A DNA stretch of 64,000 nt from Brachyhypopomus gauderio. Lineage: Eukaryota; Chordata; Actinopteri; Gymnotiformes; Hypopomidae. Location of the stretch: NCBI RefSeq assembly GCF_052324685.1, contig NC_135223.1, forward strand, positions 23,420,869-23,484,868, read 5' to 3'. Below, in pieces: positions 23,961 through 37,739 of the stretch; position 1 is the stretch's first letter; each line of letters opens with the position of its first letter. A program made the position numbers and the translations under genes. The notes under the pieces were generated by a model, which was given only the letters and a program-made list of their open reading frames with translations, did not search any database and was not told where the DNA came from.

Positions 23961-26929
23961 CGCGGGTGGCAGTCTCTCATATCATCTGTCTACTTGTTTC
24001 AATTGACATTTGTCAAAGAGGGATGAGGAGGGAAAGGGGGATGACAGAAGGAGGAGTGGCACCTGAAATACCAGGGCAGACAGATGGTGTGGTGTGGGCC
24101 AGGGGGCTGAGCTGACCTGGCACACCGCTGTCAATCACACTGTCCCTTACACAGGTATTAAACTTTACAGGGACAATCTGTGTCTTCAGTTTTGCTCACC
24201 AATGATACTTATCTGTCCATCAGCACCCACCATGGGTCCAGTCCCCACTTCCACGGAGAGTTGTCCTGTAAGCATGTTTACCTATGTACTTAGACTAAAG
24301 AGATGGAGATTGAATTTCCTTTAGTGACTTCTCATTGACAACGAGTTTATTAATGCCATAACAACTTGTCTCAAGTCACTAGGTACGATGAACTGGTTTA
24401 AGTTTTGTCATCCAATTTGGTGACCCTAATGTTTGGTTAGGACATCTGGGAGGAGACCCCTATGTCTGCCAACAGCAGCAAGTCATATTAAAGTCGGCTT
24501 TCTCTCCATGATTTATAAACTATGCAAATGATTTCAGTGTTTGCAAAACACATCAGTAATAGTATCCTTAAGGACTTACATCATGCACAAATCGGCTCAG
24601 CGGTCCGTTAGCACAATCATCTCCAAGGACCCTAACTCATCTCCTGAAGCCTGAAGATGAGTTAGGACCATGGGATAGGAAGAGGGGTGAGAGGGGAGAA
24701 GCATCTCAGCGAGATCAGCACTCGAGCGAGGGCAATAAAGAAGAGAGCCATGTGCGTGAAGGGGCGGGGCATGACATTGGGGGCGTGGCTTGTTAGCTGG
24801 TGGACTTGCTGGTGTCTTGCCTATTGAAATAAGGTTTAATGTTCATGAGGAAAACAGCCACAGGCATCGGTGGGGAACAATAGGCAGCCTGTGAGAGGGA
24901 GGCCGGTTAAGCACTCTCAGCTGTGGGCACTATGTCAGCCTCCATACGTGCACCTTCTCCTGGGCGGCCAGATCGCAATCGGCCTCTGTGTGTTCGCCTT
25001 AGAGAGAGGGAGAGGTGTGAAACCTCGATTGTGCTTGCTGATATGCATAAATCCTGCACTTATGATGGGTGGAGACGTCACTACTGGCCTGGCTAGGGGA
25101 GTATTTTGTCTGCGAGTGAGACCAAGAGAGTAGGTGGAGAGGGGGAATTAGCGTCGTGAGCTATTTATGATGAACACACTCAAATCAAATGGAGAAAAGT
25201 AGCAATAGGCTACCACTTCACTGAAGACTGTCCACAGACAGGGGACGCTCTGTTGTTGAATCAACCGTCATGACTTAATGTGCCTGAATGCATCTTGCTC
25301 TGGGTTGTTTAGCTGAAGTTGTAGGGCCAGCAGGGAATCGCTAACCTAATCCTATTTGCTGCTGGTTGTAATACAGTGCTACTGTTTTACTGAACAGCCA
25401 GTGTTTCCTTCACCGTAGGAGTGCCTGCCAGCCACACACTCTCTCCACGTTGCCCACAATTACACTCAGCTTGGCTCCACGTCCTCAGGGCATAAATCTC
25501 GACCTTATAGCCGCTCACCCGGTATAGCGGGTCACTTTTTACTGTATGCACTGCAAAAACATAAATGGACCATTTTTTCCCCCAGATAAAAACTAATTCC
25601 AGTGATGGTGCGAAGAGTGAGAAACACCTTAACATGAGTCACAGACAAGACATATGCCAGAGGTGAAGTATACTGTGAAACAATGTGTCCATTGGATTAG
25701 CACATGCAAACACTTCCAGCTGTGTGCATTTATTGCACTTAAATGCAAATGATTTACATTTCACCCCGAACGTCTGGGCAGATGACTGCTCTGTGGTTTA
25801 AACTGTGTTCCACTTGCTTTACACACAGGACCCCGGGGGGAGTGATTTGGAGCGAGTGTAGAAATGATTAATCACATAATTAAAGGAAAATAAAGTTCTC
25901 CTCTGCTGCTTTGTCTGTTTTGTCTGCTGGTTTAAAGGCAAGGTGAAAATGCTGCATATGCTCTTGTACTATGTAATATGTAACTTGGCCATATTCAATT
26001 AAAGGTGTTATTGATTTAGTGTCCATATGATCCCATGCAATGTAATGATCAGAGAGGGAATCAAGTCCGTGTCTTTTTTTTTGTTTGTTTTAAGTCTTTA
26101 TGAGAAAGGCATAATAAATCTTATTTAGACCCTTTCATAATGTGTTGTTCATGTTAATTTAATATGAGCTTAATATAGTCTGACCATATTGTGTATAAAA
26201 TATAGTATAATATTAATATATAATAAAAGTTTTATTTTATTCTCTTCAAAAAAACACCTCTACTAGTTACTGTCTGAGTGGGGTGTGCCAGTGTCAAAAC
26301 ACTGGTGTATAATCATTTGGTCTGATGATACACGTGAAGGTTTCATCTTTTTCATCCCTTTCCTGTTTATACACAGTGCACAGTGGTGCACACAAACCTA
26401 GAAACTGTGAGTTGTCTCCTGTACATTTGCGATTTAAAAAGAGTCATTTATTAAACGATGTGCAACAACCTTTTTGACCCACCCACACATGAAGAGGTGG
26501 ACATTCCTGGTTCAGAAAGTAAAAGTCCTCACCAGGATTTTGCTCAGGCTTCCTGGATTGTGTTGATTCCACTAATTTTACCTGACTTGCACTAATTAGA
26601 AAATCCAGCAAGCTTGAGTAAAATCCTGGGAAGGAGTTTTACTTTCTGAATGTGGAATTTCCACCTCTGCACACGTGACCGCATCTCAGCCGCATGCTGC
26701 ATTCAAAGTCCTGCAGCAGGTCTCCAGATGAGGCTTTACTTTCCCCTCAGCAGAAATGCTCATTTTAAAACAAACGGTGGGTCACACCATTAACATTAAT
26801 GGCTACATACTTGTGCTACATCAAGAGGGTTTTGTGCTTTCTTCCCATCGTTGTTTTGTTATTTCTCACTCTTTTGTTCATGTCCTGAGTGGCAACTCTC
26901 TTTCCTGCAGGCAGGTTTATGGGAGAGTG

Positions 26930-27090
26930 TGTGTGGGTGGGATAATAGCGTTAGCTGAGCTGATTATCAGGCCCTGTGCTCTTAATTAGACCTGTCAGCA
27001 GGCCTGCACGCTCTCCTCCAAACAGCACCGCTCGCCAAACGCCTCTAATTAGCACAAGAGTTGAATATTTCAGGAGGGTCATTCTGTTTA
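26930..27090. promoter_or_regulatory. Candidate conserved non-coding element (enhancer-like)
   Basis: Non-repetitive sequence holding CTGATTATCAGG, then TTAATTAG followed closely by CCTGTCAG, then CTCTAATTAGCAC. TAATTA is a homeodomain core and CTGTCA is the core bound by Meis/TALE factors. Their clustering suggests a developmental enhancer, possibly of the sim1-like gene. Motif density is the only evidence. Confidence 0.3.
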
Positions 27091-30000
27091 ACTAATGACA
27101 TTGTATACTATTTAATGTCAATAAAAACACACCCGTTAAACTCACATTCTCTTTTAGACATGCTACTAATGTACCTATTATAGCTAATGTGAAATATTTT
27201 AACGGCCAATTAAATCTCGCAGGTCCTATACGACTATTGGTTTATGTTTCTCTTGGTGTACAGCTTTGTTAATTAAAACTAAAGTGTTTCCGGATGCTTT
27301 CTGTAGGATGGACACAGTGTGAACTGTAAGTTGAAAGAAATTTTCTGTAAATAAAAACACACCATGCCGCCATTATCCAAGGCCATATAGTGCCTTCTTA
27401 TCTTCCTTAGGGGTCCGTGTCAATCTGCTGTTCAGAACATGTGCCGTAAACCTTGGGGTCCCCCCACACCAAGCAGAATCAAAGTTAGGATGGTGGGAGA
27501 TGAGACCCCAAATGCAACACAACATTGTTCTTGGTACACTCTTAAAAACAGACCTCAGCAGTACGGCCATTTTTACACCAGATCACCAAATACCAGCACC
27601 AGTGGATTACTCCGTTATCAACATACACTTCTGTAGTGTGTTAAAGGGATTGTGCTGTTGCCCCATAGAGGAGACCATTATGGATAGACTCACATACTCT
27701 CCATGTGTGAGATTAGAATCACAGAATCAACGCCATACCATTCTGGGCTTCTGTGCTGTTCTTGAACCCCACAGAGATAAACAGTAAGACAACCACCCAA
27801 TCTCACTCCACCCACCGCCACCAACACCTGTGCTGCCTGCACCTGTGTTCAACATGCTGAGGTTCATTACGTAAGCGACCAGGACGTAAGCGTTCTGTTC
27901 TGTGCGGGTCCCTCTTCCTCTCTGCAGAAGCAGGTCTTCCTCACCCGCCTCTCCTTTGACCGCACCCATTCACACACATGCTCACGTGCGCGCTCACTCG
28001 CTCATACGAAGGAAACGAGCCACGTGGGGGTGGGGGTGGAGAAGGCAGAGCAGAGAGGAAGATTAAGGCAGTGAGCGGCAGCTCTCATCCCTACAGCGTG
28101 AGAGGCTGGAGCCGGGTTTACAGGGATTACAACAAAACATAACTGTTTACGCAACCCGTCTCACCTCCCCAGCGCACTCCCCTCACCAGGTGGGTGTGGG
28201 CACGGACATCCGTCACCTCTCTTGAAAAATATTACACACGAGAATTGATCCTGCTTGTGGTTGACAGAAGACTACAAAATGAATGGAACAAAAAAGATTC
28301 GTTTGCAATCATTTGTCACTTCAGTGTTTATACTATAGCTGGTATATTTCATGTTCTGGATTGTGCAAAACTTACATGCAGTGAAAAAATGCCAAGTGTT
28401 GTGTTGAATGACGAGCAGCACCACATGCCCCATGACAGCATTTCCAGTGCACGAATAAATCTAGTGGAAAAACAGCTATAACAATCCAAATTTTGAGCAA
28501 TAACTCAAAAGAAAAATCTTTTCTCTGATTGCTGTAGAATGCCTGACTCTAGAATAAACTGTAACTACTGCGTCATGTCTTCTGTATCACCTCTGATCAG
28601 CTTTGGCTTCTCATAGTGGGATGTGGTGAGTCCTGTGGGCTAGACCTCTGTGTGTTCTCTGTATTTTCATTTACATTTTCAGCTTTTAGACATTTTATCC
28701 AGAATGTATCCTAGGCGCTACAGTAAAGTCACACTGAACTGTTGAACAACATCATGCTCATTATGCATTTTTGTAGAATTCACTTTGCAAAAGTACAGAA
28801 TTCCACCGCATCTCAGTTCTGTAAACACGTCATCACAAAGAGTGCTGTGGATGTCAGTGTAACACAGTTTGACCCTGTTATAATATTTCTTGCTATAGGC
28901 CTATATTGATTATTCTCAAATATCATTCCCTCTGCCAGAACCCCACATCAGAGCCAAAATGCATCCGAGAGCAGAGGTGGATGATGGGTGGTGTCCAGCA
29001 GCATCGTCAGTCTCATCGATCTCCCTCTCGCCCCTCCCTGAACCTCGGGTCACGAATCGAACGGGCTTCGTTGAGTTCTGACCTGTTTGCCTGCAGGGTC
29101 TGCTGTGCCCTTTTTGGACGAAGCAGTCAGTTTCAAAGGCCCTCTGCTGCCACGGCGATGACACTGGTCTGCTATGTGTGCCTCCTCTCGGGAAGGTGAA
29201 GAGGTCAAAGGGGAGACCAGCAAAACGTGAGCTATGGATGGAAATAGATGAAAAAAACACCTTTGAATTTGTTTCTAAATGATCACATGAATAATTATAG
29301 CACATGGCCATGCTGGTGGAAGAATATGCATCATGTTGAAAACGATTAGACCTTAGGCACAGACGTTGTGCAGCCTCTTAAATGTGACGCACACAGGCTT
29401 CATATCGTCGTCTCTTTTACATAGAAAAAAAGGCTGCTGACCATTTTCTATGTCAATGATGACCATGAATGGGGCCTTCACAGGCTTGACAAAATAAATG
29501 TGATAAGATTATTGACGCTGTCAAATGATGAGTAAAAAACATATGCAACAATATTTGAAAACTCACCGGTGAAAGGAGCCAGTCCTGATATAAATTCGAT
29601 TGGCTCAGTACTGTTGCTATGGAGACTGTTCATGTTTGAAGACATGGTGGAGTGAAGGCACATGTACTGGTGAGAGACTGGGTATTCATCACGGACACAC
29701 TACATCCTGCCGTCTCTGGACTCACTTGAAGAAACCTCTTTGAAAATACATAAATTGTGAGTTGAAATAGAAAGGAACGATCCACATGTTTTTTTTATGA
29801 GTATTACTTAATCATCCTTTATTATGGTTAATTCATAATGAAAAAAAATGTTTTTACCTAAATGATAAGGGAGAAGCTGCACTCAGGATCGGTCCTCAGT
29901 CAGCCAGAGGAAAATCAGGATTGCTGAAGGATTTCACCTGATATCTCGGGTAAATCAGCAAAATACGTGGAGTGAGAGCAAATCTCGTCATGTCCTTCTA

Positions 30001-30262
30001 GATCTACACATGGTTAGTGTGTGTGCGTGGGTATGCGTTCTCGCCGTGCCCCTGTGGCCGGAAAGGCGAGGGACAGTGGTGCTGAAAAAACCCAGCGAGC
30101 TGTCCAGCGCCATGCTAAATGAGACGCGTGACTCATCAGATGAAACAGGGGATTAGGTGGTAATGATCTGGCAAATGGTTTTGAAATTGTAATTATCTAC
30201 CCTGTGCTGTTGTGCTTAGATTTTTGTTGGGGGGGGCACAAGAGAAAGGAAGAGAATGAGGG

Positions 30263-30298
<36 letters not shown>

Positions 30299-30300
30299 GA
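30263..30300. repeat. (GA)n microsatellite
   Basis: About 18 GA dinucleotides. Confidence 0.9.
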
Positions 30301-31716
30301 GTATGAAAGTTACAATGTAAAGCGTTTTATCTAAACAAGTGCTTTTTACCCAGAGAAAAGCATGATCGTTCCCCACCATGGAGTGGTGCTGTCAGTATAA
30401 TTTCAGTGAATATATTAGTGAATATATCAGTGAATATATCAGGCTTCGTCACTGAGCCACTGGTCTTTGGCTAAGTGTAGACAAAGAGGATACTGAGCAA
30501 AGGCTGATCTTTCTCTGCTCTCTCTAGCGTAAACACTTGACCTGACCAATCACACTGTTACCTGTGTTCCTCCCCTTAGCGGTGCTTGACCACTTTAGAA
30601 GGTGCTAAAGAACAGCCTCCAAAAGCCCTCTAAATCCTCCCAGGTGTATTATATTTCAAAGATGGCACAACACGACAAAGTGATGCATATTCATCAGCTC
30701 GCTGGCCAATTGATCCAGTGCACTGCAACATGTTCTGAAACACATGACCAACATTTAAGGGCTTGTGATTAAAATGTTATTAAAGAACCTCCGGGTATAT
30801 GTAAGCCTGGGTTTTTGGATCTTATTTCTACATTTTCTTCCTAGTTCCTCTCATCTTCAGTGGTGGTTAAGTCAACAGAGCACAGATCCCAGAAATCCTT
30901 TTTCAAAGCAATAGAAAAGCTCACCTTTTTTCAGAACAATGATTCTCAGAACGAGTTGGCTAAGAATGGGATTTCAAAATCCACCATGAAATAAATAGTT
31001 TCTTTATTGCAGCGAGTGACCGCCATCTCATGGATGTAGTGGACTTGCATGTAGAGGAGAAATTGGAAGACTACTGCCACCTAGTGGGTGTTTGTGCTAA
31101 AATAACAATTTCGTATTCAAATGCTTAGTATCAAGTAAAATAGGAAATGTGTTGTTTTCGCAGTTCTGGCCGTTTAAATGATTGTTTATGCACTGCAATG
31201 CTCTTGCATGTTGAAGTAAACCGCAGGGTTGCCAACTGCCAACTGCCAACTGAAAGTTTGTGTTAGAACAAGAGTGAGGATAACTAATCTGGAGGAGTTT
31301 ATGTGGCACTAGTAGCCTACTAAAGGAAGATGGTACTCAAATGAGTGTGCGTCTTAGGCAGGTTTATATCAGCTCCATCTTCCCATACAGGACGGGAACC
31401 AGTTACGCTCAGTGCCGTTTCAAGGTATTTGGGGGCCCCAAGCAAAGACACCAACCGGGGCCCCCCCAACCTCCACACCAGAAATCTCATGCCCAAACCC
31501 CCCTCCGGCCAAAAAAAAAAGATCTGGCCGCAGTCCACCTTCAAGAACCACAGCATATACACCTCAAACTAACTACTTTACAAATTTACTACTTGTAGAG
31601 ATTACCCGGGACGTATATATTGTTTTTAGCCTACCTGCTGCTAAATTACATCATTTGTACAGGTAGGCCTAATTTATCCAGTGTAAATCATCACTTACCA
31701 CTGTCTTGTGTTTTTT

Positions 31717-32548
31717 TAGGGGTGGGCATAGATTAATTTTTTAAATCTAGATTAATCTCACTGAAATCTTGAAATTAATCTAGATTAATCTATATTAAAA
31801 TGGCTCATATGTGTGCTACCCAAGTAATAACTAAAAGTCAGCTTTTGAGATAGGGTTTCTTAATACAGAGGGTGCATTAGACCAGGGGGTCATCTCCTGT
31901 TTCCAAAATGCATCAATGACTGCTTGAGGAAGCTGTTCTACTTTGATACTTGAAGAAAAAAACATACTCAATAAAATGTAGGCTACTCGTGTTCAACGGT
32001 TTATTCAGTTAAACATGAATTTGTAAGCCTACATACTGTACATTAAAAGGGGTTGATAACATGTTTATTCAGCTAAACATGATATTTGAAATGTAAGCCA
32101 ACATTTAGTACATTTAATCTCACGGACATAATTTGGGGGGGACTTTTTCAAAAGCCGGTTTGGTCCTCTGAAGTTTTAACGGTTAAAAATAAATATTTAA
32201 ATAGCGACGAATCTAGCACTAGGACCATGCAGAAAACGACCGCTCCGAGCTCCGCTCCGGTAATATTTTACGTTCCTAAAAATGAATTTTCCATGAAGCA
32301 AACCTGGCGACTTCGTGGCTGCATCCATGTAAACACACGTACGATTTTTAATTCACAGGTTTGAAAACTCGTTCTCGCCCCTACTGTGCAATTTGGTTAG
32401 GAATACAGCCGAGCTAAACTGTCAAGTTGAAAGTCATCATAGTTTGCTTACCCATTTAGTAGATATATTAACGGCGATAATTTTTATATCGCCCGATAAG
32501 AGTATCAAATTAACGAACGCCGTTAACGCCGTTAACGGCCCACCACTA
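31717..32548. mobile_element. Second hAT-type element inserted into the outer hAT
   Basis: The ends are TAGGGGTGGGC at the left and GCCCACCACTA at the right, inverted repeats matching at 10 of 11 positions. The flanks are T-rich and nearly identical (GTTTTTT on each side), consistent with an 8-bp target duplication in a poly(T) stretch. Inside are palindromic AATCTAGATTAATCT motifs near the left end and AACGGCGTTAACG-type motifs near the right. A fragment of the 3,428 MITE family lies at about 32,123-32,211. No intact transposase is present. Confidence 0.75.
32123..32211. mobile_element. Truncated copy of the hAT MITE family seen at 3,428
   Basis: It aligns with the left and central part of the 3,428-3,574 element: the CACGGACATAATTTGGGG start, CTTTTTCAAAAGC, and AATATTTAAATAGCGACGAATC. 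It lacks the right end. It lies inside the inner hAT. Confidence 0.75.
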
Positions 32549-32885
32549 GTTTTTTTGTGTTCCTCTTCCTTCTTTTGTTTTCTCTTTTGGCTTCCTGATG
32601 GATAAATTCGCTTCATGGTTAAGTTTCATATTTGCCGGCGTCTAAAACTTGGCTGTCTGTCAGGACAGTGTCTGCCTGCCTTCAGCAGCTGGTGGGAGGG
32701 GCCCCTTGAGGGGGATTCTGAGAACAGTGTCATTGCTCATGACTTTGAGAATGTAAAGGGGGGCGCACACAGTTTGTCGCTGCATTTAATTCTTAACCTG
32801 TTGTTGTCTGGGGGCCCCAGGCCAGCTTGGGGCCCCAAGCAATTGCCTGGTTTGCCTGCCCCATCGCGACGGGCCTGGTTACGCT

Positions 32886-33299
32886 GCTGCGTGATTTAAT
32901 GATTTTCTTTATAAGCCGCACAGCTGTTTTTCTTCTTTAGCCTATGCAGTTAATCAATCAAGTTGAATGATGATAATCAAGTAAGTAACCTCACTTCAAA
33001 GCTGTTATAACATTTATCTCAGATTGCATATGTGTACTTGTGAACTGTCTTTGTCAACTAACATGCATGAAGTATTTTCCAGCTGAGAAGCAAAAAAATT
33101 CATAGACGATGTCATGAGAGCAGCGTTACTGATTCATCTACAGCAGCACAGATGGACTCCACCTGTGCGGAGATGAAACTGTTAAGATTCTATTAAACTA
33201 GTCAACAGAGTCTCTGTCATACAGAGAGAGAAACGTCAAGCTAACACAGCCCAACACGTTTAGGTTTTGAAAAATATATGGTGACTTTTAAAATCGGGA
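32886..33299. other. Upstream flank of cyb5r4, no gene seen
   Basis: Unique, moderately AT-rich sequence between the nested transposons and the CpG-rich cyb5r4 promoter. Confidence 0.4.
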
Positions 33300-33505
33300 T
33301 GTTAAATCATATTATCTTCTCGGACATAAAGCCGCATGCGCAGCCCTCTACACCAGCGCGCGCGGGCGGGTCCCGTGTCGTCACATCTCTGCGACGTTCG
33401 CGTTGACGTCATAACAGCGACGCGTTGTTGACACTTCCGCGGAATCGTTTCACCATCTTAACGTCGAGAGTGTTTGACCGGTTTGGATAACTGGCCAAGA
33501 CCGAG
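33300..33505 (+). promoter_or_regulatory. CpG-rich promoter of cyb5r4 with a perfect CRE
   Basis: A CpG-dense stretch (CAGCGCGCGCGGGCGGG and others) without a TATA box directly precedes the first exon of cyb5r4. A perfect palindromic cAMP-response element TGACGTCA lies at 33,404-33,411. The layout fits a housekeeping CpG-island promoter. The exact start site is not visible. Confidence 0.55.
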
Positions 33506-33631
33506 ATGTTCGCGGCGATGCGTGCCACCTGCCTCCCCTTGAATCAAGTCGCAGGTAGATGAACTCTCGGCGTCTGAAGCTTTGATAGCGGGTTTTCCTC
33601 CTGAATCTGGAGCGGTGTTAGACGAGCAGGC

Positions 33632-33769
33632 ATGCAGGGCGCCCCCTCCTTTCCTGGGCTGAGCTCCCAGCAGCGGGTCGCCCCTCTGGGACAGACGAGG
33701 AACAAGGTGAGCTTCCTTCACACACCTCTGAACTTACACACATGTTGGATATGAGTTGATGAGCTGTCA

Positions 33770-33828
<59 letters not shown>

Positions 33829-36800
33829 GGGGGTTGGTTGGTTGGTTGGTTGTGTGTGTGGTGTAGGTGGCACTGAAGCCAGGCCATAGCCTCATGGACT
33901 GGATACGACTCGCAAAAAGTGGAGGTGATCTGACTGGACTGAAGGGGCGACTGATGGAGGTCACGGAGGAAGAACTACAGAAACACAACACACGAAACGA
34001 CTGCTGGACATGCATACGAGGTAACGGCATTCAGAGCAGAAGCATCATTGGGAAGTATGAGTCACCAGGATCCCGTTTCAAAAGAGCCGTCTGCTTTGTT
34101 CTGTACCTTTCAGTTGTTTGTTTGTTTCTGCCCACCTTACTGCTATCTCCTTATCATTTATGATATTTCATGTTAAAGTTTTTCAAAAAAGGTTAGTGAT
34201 GGGTTAAAGGAAAGTGGATTAAATAAGAGTGCGGACCTTGTGGTCAGATTGCATTCTTTCCTGTAGTCCATTTTCAACGTCTCAGTTCCTTGTCCCTTCA
34301 ACTGCTTTCAGATTGGACAGAATTTCACCAAAACAGTTTCTGTGATGCTCAGGTGCATCCCAGCATGATGCAGTACTTGCTAATAGAGGCATCAGCATTT
34401 TGAACCATAACTCCTTCATACAAGAATGTAGATGGCAGCACTATGGAGCAGGTGCTTCGTGGCTCACTAGAGCTTTTGTGTTGGAACTGTGATCATAACT
34501 ATTGACGCAATAATACTGTTCCTGTGTCTTGTTTGGCTACCAACCTATGTGTAAGCTACCAAGCGTTTACTAAACAGAAGTTCCTCTTTGTTAAAACCAA
34601 TGAATACCATTCAGTATGGTGTGTGTGTGTGTGTGTGTGTGTGTTTTGCAGGTATGGTGTATAATGTCAGTGCCTACGTGGATTTTCACCCTGGTGGGGA
34701 AGAGGAACTGATGAGGGCAGCTGGTATTGATGGTACAGATCTGTTTGACCAGGTGATCATTGGACCAGAAAGTGTTTGTGTTGAAAAACATAAAAGGTGT
34801 GAGGCATTTTAACCACACTGCCTTAGGTTTGATTACTGTTATTGTCCACTCGCAGGTTCACCGGTGGGTTAACTATGAATCCATGTTGAAGGAGTGCTTG
34901 GTGGGCAGGATGGTGGTGAAGGGCCCAGCAGTTAGTAAAGGTACAGATCAAATCCTGCCGTTGGCAGTTCACCTTTTGAGACATCAGTGAATTCTCAGCT
35001 GCGCAGGACTGCATTGAATTCAGTTACAATGGTGCAGTAGAAACATGGCATGTCGTGCTTTGTTTGTCTATAATCAGACTTTAGGGCATAATACTTAAAC
35101 TTGGTATATTCTATACTTAATTGTATACTTGATGATTCTGTACTATACTCCCATAGGTCTGCCAACAACAAAGGCCCATTTCCAAGTGAATGGTAGGAGC
35201 TTCATTCTGTATTCATGAAGCATTACGTATTTATGTGTAATTATCAGGTGGTAAAGCTGTGTAAGTGGTTCACGCATGGCAATTATGTGGTGGAAAAGGA
35301 GCATTGCGCCACAAGAAGTTTTATAATGACTAAGTACTAATTCTCCTTCTCAGGTCTTAGTCCACCTTCTCCTGTGGTGTTGAAGCCAATAGTGGCACCA
35401 CCTCCATCTACAGACCATCACCCTCAGTATGGAGCAATTCTTTTAATCAGAACTATAAACTATTTTTAATATATATATTTTATATATATATAGTTTATAA
35501 TGATGATCTCTGCTGTAGATATTACTGATCTTGTTTGAATGTTATTTACATATGCTAACTTTACCATTGCTGAAGTTTACCATTGGTATCTACAGCAGAT
35601 TTGTGTCATATAAGAAATTACATATTTATTTGAATTTTGCTCAAATCAGCCCTGGTGATCCTCTATTTTTATTATTTTCTTATAGATATGATTGGTTTCA
35701 GACAGATGAGGCTGTTAACATTGTTATTTACACCAAACATAAGGTAGGTATTTTTGCTGGGCTTATTCAAAACCTGTTGCTATGTGAAAGGTATCAGATT
35801 TGATCTCTCCTTCTTCTGTTTGTAATATCCCTCTTTGTTCCCTCTTTCCCACCCTGGAAGATCCCCAACTCGGGATGTTCAGTAGTTGACCTTCACGCTA
35901 ACGCTCTACGGATAGAGGTGCTGCTGGGAAACCGCTCATATCTGCTTCACTGGCGTAAGCTGTGTAGAGCCTCAGTGTTCGGCATTCCTGCACCTTCCTT
36001 TAATATGTTGATGTCATCTAATTAATATGTCCTCTTTAGGTCTGGCTCATGAGATTGAAGAAAACATTACCGGTAAGTAATTTCTCTTTTTGTCTTTGTC
36101 AGGCAGAAACGATGGTAGTGAAGTTAAAACGGATGACTGAAGAGTATCTGTGAAATGTGAAATGTGCCATATTTTGTCAATTGTGATTTTTTACACCCCA
36201 ATAGAAATTTGTCCACCGCTTTTAACCCATCTGTGCAATCAGAACACACACACACACACACACACACACTAGAAAGTATCTGCTTACTAAAGTACTAGAA
36301 AGTATCTGCTTATGTGTTTATTACCACTGATGATCACTGCTCGTTTGTATGTATGTATTCTGGTAATGTGTTTAGTGCCACTACAGATGATGTACTGTGT
36401 TTAATGTCACAGATGATTATCTGAATGAAATGATCTCTAGCTCTGTTCTGAGCACAACTTGGCAAAAATGTGTCGACCATGCATTTCATTGTGTGTGTTG
36501 TGAACTCCAAATGCACTTTGAATCAGTGTCTGAGGTTTGACAGACTGCATATCTCAGTCAAAGGCAGAGTATCTAGGCATGGAGAATGAAAAGCAGCTTG
36601 TGGCTCATTGGCATGTAGCTGACCTTGCTCACTATCGCCCCCTACTGTACGAATACCTCCACTGCCCATCACTGTTCAAGTTCACATTCATAGGCGCCCA
36701 AGTACATATAACAAAAATATTTTTCACCTTTATTCAGAAGATATCATTTTGGAAAAATAAAATCTGTTATTACACTAAAGACTAATGTGGAGTATTTAAG

Positions 36801-37693
36801 CACAAAATGACTTTCCTATCTCCCTGTGTGTGCTGCTTGCTCATTCACTCTCTTGCACTATCTCTACTCATCCCTCTCTCCCTCCCTCTCTCTGCTGTGG
36901 TAGTTAAAACGGCCAGTTTGGTTGGAAAAGTTCAAGTGTGCCTGCGTAAAGCTGTTAGTGTCCGGTGGGCACAAGTGGGCCAACCGCTAGAATCCCACAA
37001 TTCATTTATTCTGAGTAAAGATCGAGGTAAGTTACCTGCCTCTCTGGATGAATCTCGCTAATTCATCACCGCTAGGACCAAATAAGTGAAGAGCAGGTGA
37101 ATAAGGGAACACCTGAGGTTTGTTGATCTTGTGAGTGCAGAGCTGTTCTACAGAGACTGTACGCTGGTTTCTAAAAAAGAAGTTACACATGACACCCGGC
37201 TCTTCTGTTTCCGACTACCTCCTGGAACACGAATGCAGATTCCTGTGGGGAGACACGTCTACCTCAAAGCCTCTGTCCAGGGTAACGCCACACGCCAAAC
37301 CTTATGTGAAGGATGCAGCTTAAACATACTGATAAATATTATTTTGAATTATGATCTCTAACTGAAGATCATGAAATTGGTCTGTGCTTTTAAGTTCCAA
37401 TTATCATGCAAGCTGCTTTCTTTGCTAACCTTGTAGAGATGTGTTTTAATGTGTGAGTTTTGAGTAGCGTTGAAGCTGTTAATGTGAATTTTGAGCAGTG
37501 TGTTTCATTTTGAACAGGCCGTGTTGTTGTGAAGCCCTACACACCTGTTGACCACATGCTTATGCCTTCAACAACCCCCAGCAGTGCAGGGAGCTCTGAT
37601 ATCTATCTCATGATTAAGATCTATCCTGATGGAGTGTTCACACCACATCTGGACTGCCTGGACATCGGTAAGCCAAGGGGGGGGGGGGGGGGG

Positions 37694-37739
<46 letters not shown>

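Larger units (their letters stand above)
16232..31401. other. 15-kb gene desert with microsatellites and possible conserved elements
   Basis: I see no gene here. The microsatellites listed separately punctuate unique sequence. There are degenerate tandem repeats at about 16,915-17,000 (GAGAGTATT units) and about 22,010-22,170 (three loose copies of a block of about 60 bp with GAGGACTGAATTC). A stretch near 28,675-28,740 faintly resembles a widespread fish repeat. Two stretches with clustered homeodomain-type motifs are listed separately. Confidence 0.5.
31410..32877. mobile_element. hAT-type element with perfect 8-bp target duplication, carrying a nested hAT
   Basis: Identical octamers GTTACGCT flank it at 31,402-31,409 and 32,878-32,885. 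The left end begins CAGTGCCG, followed shortly by GGGGGCCCCAAGC. The right end contains GGGGCCCCAAGC and finishes CGACGGGCCTG, a near-complement of the left end. Repeated GGGGCCCC blocks near both ends are typical of a hAT family widespread in fish. About 830 of its 1,468 bp are a later insertion (31,717-32,548). There is no transposase frame, so it is non-autonomous or decayed. Confidence 0.85.

Noticed and set aside
28194-28481. 95-aa open frame
   Set aside because: No recognisable domain, no splice context, composition like the surrounding non-coding DNA.
28675-28740. Faint similarity to a common fish dispersed repeat (ATTTACATTTTCAGC, TTTTATCCAGA)
   Set aside because: Too diverged to call from memory without a repeat library.
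36537-36785. 82-aa frame within cyb5r4 intron 9
   Set aside because: Lies wholly in an intron and does not join neighbouring exons in frame; no known similarity.
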